Below are positions 14,175 through 17,709 of a stretch of 17,709 nt of DNA, in pieces; the first letter of the stretch is position 1, and each line of letters begins with the position of its first letter. Location: the NCBI GenBank assembly GCA_019236035.1, contig JAFAJU010000570.1:1-17709 (forward strand). The letters run 5' to 3'. Source of the stretch: Verrucomicrobiota bacterium. GTDB lineage: Bacteria > Verrucomicrobiota > Verrucomicrobiia > Chthoniobacterales > JAFAMB01. The position numbers were made by a program, and so were the translations under genes. A model generated the notes under the pieces. The model did not search any database. It saw only the letters and a program-made list of their open reading frames with translations, and was not told the origin of the DNA.

Positions 14175-14922
14175 AAGAGCTCGCACTTTGGTCGTCACCG
14201 GCGGAAGTCGTGGGATCGGGGCAGCGGTCGCCCGGTTGGCCGGGAGCCGAGGCTATCACGTCGCCGTGAATTTTCTCGGCCACGAAGCAGCGGCCCGGCG
14301 TGTCGTGCAAGAAATCCACTCCTCGGGGGGTCGCGCCATCGCGATTCCGGGAGACGTCGCCCTGGAGGCAGATATCCTCCGGCTATTTCAGAAGACTGAG
14401 GAAGAGCTCGGGCCAATTTACGGTCTCGTCAACAACGCCGGGATCACGGGGGGCTTTTCGCGCGTGGAAGCGCTGCAAGCCCGCAGCCTGGCGCAGGTGT
14501 TGGCCACTAACGTTGCCGGAACAATCTTGTGTGCGCGCGAAGCAGTGAAGCGCATGTCGACCCGTCATGGTGGCCAGGGAGGAGTCATCATCAATATTTC
14601 ATCTCTCGCGGCAAGAACCGGCGGTGCCGGCGAGTGGGTCCATTACGCGGCCAGCAAAGGGGCTGTCAACAGTTTCACCGTGGGGCTCGCGCGTGAGGTT
14701 GCTTCCGAGGGAATACGGGTAAATGCGGTCTCGCCCGGTTTGATTGAAACCGAAATCCATGCCGCCAACGGAGCACCTGATCGTCTCGAGCGGCTGAGCC
14801 CAACGATTCCGTTGAAGCGGCCGGGGTCCCCGACCGAGGTCGCGGAAGGGGTACTCTGGCTATTATCGGACGCGGCCTCTTACACCACGGGTACAATCCT
14901 CGAGATCGGCGGTGGCCGTTGA
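14164..14922 (+). CDS. Short-chain dehydrogenase/reductase, FabG-like
   Basis: 252 residues, a classical SDR. The dinucleotide-binding motif is TGGSRGIG (12-19). NNAG is at 90-93, the catalytic Ser is in INISS (143-147), and the Tyr161/Lys165 pair sits in HYAASKG. The later segment INAVSPGLIETEI-like (186-198) and the C-terminal 'ILEIGGG' match the glucose-dehydrogenase/FabG subgroup. The residue after the first beta-alpha turn, in AVNFLG, lacks an acidic NAD-selecting residue, so NADP is the more likely cofactor. The start is 11 bases inside sufU, with GGAAGGGG (14144-14151) as a distant Shine-Dalgarno, so translation depends on sufU. Substrate and link to sulfur metabolism are unknown; the placement may be chance operon building. 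Confidence 0.9.
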   Translation: MLAERARTLVVTGGSRGIGAAVARLAGSRGYHVAVNFLGHEAAARRVVQEIHSSGGRAIAIPGDVALEADILRLFQKTEEELGPIYGLVNNAGITGGFSRVEALQARSLAQVLATNVAGTILCAREAVKRMSTRHGGQGGVIINISSLAARTGGAGEWVHYAASKGAVNSFTVGLAREVASEGIRVNAVSPGLIETEIHAANGAPDRLERLSPTIPLKRPGSPTEVAEGVLWLLSDAASYTTGTILEIGGGR

Positions 14923-14930
14923 TTGAGTAA

Positions 14931-15027
14931 CACGGGCGTCCCGCCCGTGACCACCCGTGAAAAACGGGCGTCCCGCCCGTGAGCCGTGGTAACGCTGCGA
15001 AGAGCATGGCCGGGACGCCCGCGTCCC
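14931..15027. repeat. Cluster of GC-rich palindromic repeats between convergent genes
   Basis: CACGGGCG-TCC-CGCCCGTG (14931-14949) and ACGGGCG-TCC-CGCCCGT (14964-14980) are two near-identical hairpins. GGGACGC-CC-GCGTCCC (15012-15027) is a third, related one in which the 'GGACGCCCG' core is repeated. They fill nearly the whole gap between the SDR stop (14922) and the MFS stop (15036). I recall this repeat as very abundant in Verrucomicrobiota, where translated shadow frames read 'GRDAR'. In this position the hairpins could also end transcription from both sides, although no T-tract follows. Confidence 0.75.
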
Positions 15028-15035
15028 TGTTCCAT

Positions 15036-16700
15036 TCAGGCCGGTGCTCGATCGATACTGAGCGGCGCTTCCGGCATGGCCGACGGCCTCGTGACTACGT
15101 GACGGCGAGCGTGCAGTTCGCGGTTCACACATAGAAAATGCCTGAAATCCGGCGAGTTCTCGCCCACGTGAAAAGAGCGCGCCTTGGCAATGGTCTCCTG
15201 TTCACTCTTGGTCAGCCGCTCCTGCATTAAGAGGTACTCGGTCCACGACGGGTACATCATTTCAACTCGGTAGGTATTCGGCCGCCCGAGGTCTTCGTGC
15301 AGCCGCCAGCTAAATGCTCCGTTCCTCAGATGAATCAAACGGACATCGCGCAAAACATCGAGCACCTCCCTTCCGAGTGTCCCTGGAACTTCAACATCAA
15401 TCATAACCGCAACCGGACCATCATGCGGCGCAGGAATGTGAATCAGCTTGTGGGAAGAACCGGCGACTGGGGCCGGTGCAAAGTCAAGATCGCCGGTGAA
15501 ATCGATCGATAACCAGAACTGGAGCAACAGAGTCGCCAGCTGCAGAATGCACGCGGCTAGCAAGGTCGATTTCACTCCCCACATGGAAACTGAGGTTCCC
15601 CAAATAATGCCCCCGAGGGCCATCGCGCCCTGTGCAGCCATGATGATTGTTGCGTTCATCCGACCTCGCGCCCAACTCGGCATCGCACGCTGACCAGCCA
15701 CCCAAAGCTCGGACGCTGCCATCGTCCATGCCGTTCCGGCAAATGCGGCCGCCACAAAAAAAAGCTTCGGCTCACGAATTGTTGCCATTAGAAAAAAGAC
15801 GAGCGCCACGAGGATATTCGCGAAAACGGTGACCGTGTTAGAGTGAAATCTGGATCTCGCCCACGGCAGGACAAATAGCGCACCAAGGACCGAACCCGCA
15901 CCCATACAGGTGAAAACCAACCCGAGATCTGATGGGTTCAGGTGCAACTCCTTCAGCCCGACGACCGGGATCAGAGCGGGGATTATCGCGATGAAAAACG
16001 CAAACAGGAGGTTGCGGGCCAGGACCACCTGAATTCCGGGTGCGTAGCGAACGTAACGGATCGCGGAGACAAACGATTCCAAGAAATTTTCCAAGGGAAG
16101 GTTCGAAACCGGCTTCGGGTGCCGCAAGCGGTGGATCGCGACAAGCAGGAGGAAAAAGCAGATCGAGTTCATCGCGAAAACCGCGTTCGGGCTGACAAAG
16201 CGGAGCAGCATCCCCCCGATTGCCGGCCCGATAATTCCGGAAATATTCATTTGCAGACCTCCGAGTGTTGCCGCCGAGGGTAGCTCGTCATTAGAAACAA
16301 TTTCAGGCTGGATGGAGGTCCAGGCAGGTGAATAAAACGCGAAACCTGTTCCAATCAAAAATATAGCGGTCAAGAGAACCCAGGGATTAATCAAGTGAAG
16401 CCAACCAACGATGGCCAACCCCCCTGCGGCAATCCCCAACCAGACCGTCATGACAAACATCATTCGCTTGCGGTCCACCATGTCGGCCAGTGCGCCCGCC
16501 GGCAGCGTGAAAAAGAAAAACGGTAACGAGGCCACGGTTGCCATCAGCGAGAGGAACAAAGGCGAATCGCTTACCCGGTTCATCGTCCAGGTCGCAGCGG
16601 TGTCCTGCGCTGCCACACAGGTGCCGGAGATCAAACTGGCGAACCACATGTTTCGAAAAATCGGGTTCCGTAGGGCGGTCCAGGTGGAGCTTGTTGTCAT
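15036..16700 (-). CDS. MFS_3 (EntS-like) transporter with soluble C-terminal domain
   Basis: 554 residues. The first 400 form a 12-span MFS transporter of the MFS_3/EntS group. TM1 follows NPIFRNMWFASLISG, motif A is AGALADMVDRKRM (68-80), and a strongly conserved block AWTMAASELWVAGQRAMP.WARGRMNAT spans 324-351. After LSIDFTGDLDF (397-407) a soluble domain of about 105 residues (425-530) begins, containing RLIHLRNGAFSWRL (454-467), SWTEYLLMQER (485-495) and HFLCVNREL (521-529). Its strand-helix pattern resembles a ferredoxin-like or ABM domain. The substrate is unknown; EntS exports a siderophore, but that cannot be carried over. The next gene upstream on this strand is a partial paralogue. 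No Shine-Dalgarno precedes the ATG; a 12-bp palindrome lies 16 bp upstream. Confidence 0.9.
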   Translation of the reverse strand: MTTSSTWTALRNPIFRNMWFASLISGTCVAAQDTAATWTMNRVSDSPLFLSLMATVASLPFFFFTLPAGALADMVDRKRMMFVMTVWLGIAAGGLAIVGWLHLINPWVLLTAIFLIGTGFAFYSPAWTSIQPEIVSNDELPSAATLGGLQMNISGIIGPAIGGMLLRFVSPNAVFAMNSICFFLLLVAIHRLRHPKPVSNLPLENFLESFVSAIRYVRYAPGIQVVLARNLLFAFFIAIIPALIPVVGLKELHLNPSDLGLVFTCMGAGSVLGALFVLPWARSRFHSNTVTVFANILVALVFFLMATIREPKLFFVAAAFAGTAWTMAASELWVAGQRAMPSWARGRMNATIIMAAQGAMALGGIIWGTSVSMWGVKSTLLAACILQLATLLLQFWLSIDFTGDLDFAPAPVAGSSHKLIHIPAPHDGPVAVMIDVEVPGTLGREVLDVLRDVRLIHLRNGAFSWRLHEDLGRPNTYRVEMMYPSWTEYLLMQERLTKSEQETIAKARSFHVGENSPDFRHFLCVNRELHARRHVVTRPSAMPEAPLSIDRAPA

Positions 16701-16715
16701 AGGGGGGTGGTTGGT

Positions 16716-16727
16716 TTAGTTAACTAA
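16716..16727. promoter_or_regulatory. Perfect 12-bp palindrome upstream of the MFS_3 gene
   Basis: TTAGTTAACTAA is its own reverse complement. It starts 16 bp upstream of the MFS_3 start codon (16700) in the 237-bp gap between the two paralogues. It is AT-rich against a GC-rich background and is well placed for a repressor site, but no regulator is known. Confidence 0.35.
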
Positions 16728-16900
16728 CAGATATTCGTGCGTCGATCCAGCGTCCATTGCACATTGCATCGTCGCATGGGCTGTGAAACCTTGTAATGTA
16801 ACTCTGGATCTTACCATTGTGAGTCGCGTCGGTCCCGGCACATTCCACATCCGGACGGAGACAGCACTAGTTTTCCAGCATTCCAGCCCGCCATGAGCGA

Positions 16901-16920
16901 CTCGACTGAGCTCGTCGAAG
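16901..16920. repeat. Near-palindromic GAGCTC-centred repeat
   Basis: CTCGACTGAGCTCGTCGAAG contains CGAC/GTCG arms around TGAGCTC. Sequences of the type CTTCGACGAGCTCAG are scattered through intergenic DNA in many unrelated bacteria, and translated frames read 'STELVEV'. It lies just after the 3' end of the second MFS_3 gene, where a hairpin could help end transcription. The identification is from memory. Confidence 0.45.
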
Positions 16921-16937
16921 TCTCGTCGCTTGCGTGG

Positions 16938-17709
16938 CTAGACCGCGCGTTTCGTGCTTACACCTTCGAGTTCGGCCGAGGGTCGATAACCGCTGGGTGG
17001 CAGCGCACAAGGGCTCAGGCGTTTACCACCAAGAAGCTCCCGGTTCACCGAAATAAAGTGCTTCACCCCAGGACCATCCGGTCGAACATCGAGACTCCAC
17101 GCCTTCTCCAGATTGCGCTGTTCTTCTTTTGTGATTCGCTCGTGCTGCAACAGGTGCTCGGACCAGGAGGCGACCAGCATCTCCAATCTGAAATTGTGGC
17201 ACTCGGCGAGATCCTCGTCGAGGCGCCAGCTGAAAGCACCGTTTCGCAGATGCATTAGCCGGACTTCCCGCATCAACTCGAGGAACCTGACGCGGTTTAC
17301 AGCCTCAATCTGAAAGTCCATCGCGATCGCTACCGGCCCATCGTCCGGATGCGGCACGTGGAGCATCGCGTGATATTGACTCGTCGGCGTGCCCGGATCG
17401 AAATTCAGTTTCCCGGTAAAATCAATCGAAAGCGGAAATGCCAGCGCCAAGCTCGACATGAGCAACACCGCCGCCGCCATCAGGGTAAAGGTCACGCCGA
17501 GGGAGGCGGCTGAACCACCCCAGACCAAGCCTCCGAGCGCCATCCCTCCTTGGGAAAGCATAATATGAGTCGCATTCATGCGGCCTCGTGCCCAGGGTGG
17601 CATCGCCCGCTGGCCGGCAACCCAAAGCTCCGATGCGGCCATAGTCCAGGCCACACCCGCCAGAGCCGCCACACCCATGAACAACGGGATTTGCCGAACT
17701 CCGGCCATC
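16938..17709 (-). CDS. MFS_3 transporter paralogue, C-terminal part (start outside window)
   Basis: The open frame continues past the window edge, so the start is unknown and the Met at 17708 is internal. The block AWTMAASELWVAGQRAMP.WARGRMNAT is present with the same residues as in the neighbour at 15036-16700, followed by LSIDFTGKLNF and the same soluble domain: DGPVAIAMDF, VRLMHLRNGAFSWRL, SWSEHLLQHERITK.EQ and KHFISVNREL. The two are paralogues in tandem on one strand. Codons differ widely where residues are identical, so the duplication is old and the protein sequence is under selection. The C-terminal tail beyond VNREL is variable in both. A joint role is likely but the cargo is unknown. 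Confidence 0.9.
   Translation of the reverse strand, partial: MAGVRQIPLFMGVAALAGVAWTMAASELWVAGQRAMPPWARGRMNATHIMLSQGGMALGGLVWGGSAASLGVTFTLMAAAVLLMSSLALAFPLSIDFTGKLNFDPGTPTSQYHAMLHVPHPDDGPVAIAMDFQIEAVNRVRFLELMREVRLMHLRNGAFSWRLDEDLAECHNFRLEMLVASWSEHLLQHERITKEEQRNLEKAWSLDVRPDGPGVKHFISVNRELLGGKRLSPCALPPSGYRPSAELEGVSTKRAV

Noticed and set aside
14931..15027. Possible short CRISPR array
   Set aside because: Repeats are self-complementary hairpins of unequal length with irregular 14-31 bp gaps, no spacers of even size and no cas genes nearby.
1..17709. A defence, toxin-antitoxin or other novel multi-gene system
   Set aside because: All sizeable genes fall into well-known families with housekeeping or transport roles; no nuclease, helicase, toxin, RT, transposase or phage gene was recognised, and the one mobile-element hint (1040-1340) is only a fragment.

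Overview
The window reads as ordinary chromosomal DNA of a moderately GC-rich Gram-negative-type bacterium. Signal-peptide-bearing periplasmic proteins, a periplasmic adaptor for multidrug efflux and a Prc-type protease point to a double-membrane cell. The best lineage guess is Verrucomicrobiota, perhaps the Chthoniobacterales. It rests on gene content and on intergenic GC-rich palindromes of the 'CACGGGCGTCCCGCCCGTG' kind, which I remember as abundant in that phylum; it is an inference, not a proof.

Layout. Positions 1-120 (minus) hold the start of a glpX-type fructose-1,6-bisphosphatase. An alpha/beta hydrolase (325-1293) loses family resemblance near 1040 and runs into about 300 bp of atypical, hairpin-rich DNA. 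Two small minus-strand proteins follow (1378-1869, SRPBCC/START-like; 1913-2230, unknown). A minus-strand efflux operon comes next: TetR regulator, EmrA/HlyD-type adaptor, EmrB-type DHA2 transporter (6115 down to 2564). Divergent from it is a tightly coupled histidine cluster hisB-hisH-hisA (6223-8182). It meets a convergent Prc-type tail-specific protease (10693 down to 8507) across a 200-bp imperfect palindrome built of hairpins.

Divergent from the protease is a metallo-beta-lactamase-fold hydrolase (10800-11414). A minus-strand pair, FabZ-like dehydratase and TlpA-like thioredoxin, spans 12353-11444. Then comes a plus-strand overlapping trio, sufS - sufU - SDR oxidoreductase (12511-14922). 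The window ends in two tandem minus-strand paralogues of an MFS_3/EntS-like transporter that each carry an extra soluble C-terminal domain (15036-16700, and 16938 to the window edge).

Functionally the window combines amino-acid biosynthesis (his), Fe-S or sulfur-transfer assembly (sufS/sufU), envelope quality control (prc, tlpA), lipid chemistry (fabZ, SDR) and efflux (emrRAB-like and MFS_3). I found no rRNA, tRNA, CRISPR array, transposase gene or recognisable defence system. The most unusual items are the repeat modules between convergent genes, the atypical segment at the hydrolase 3' end, a second membrane span in the EmrA-like adaptor, the conserved soluble tail of the MFS_3 pair, and the overlap of sufU with an SDR gene. 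None of these amounts to clear proof of a new system.
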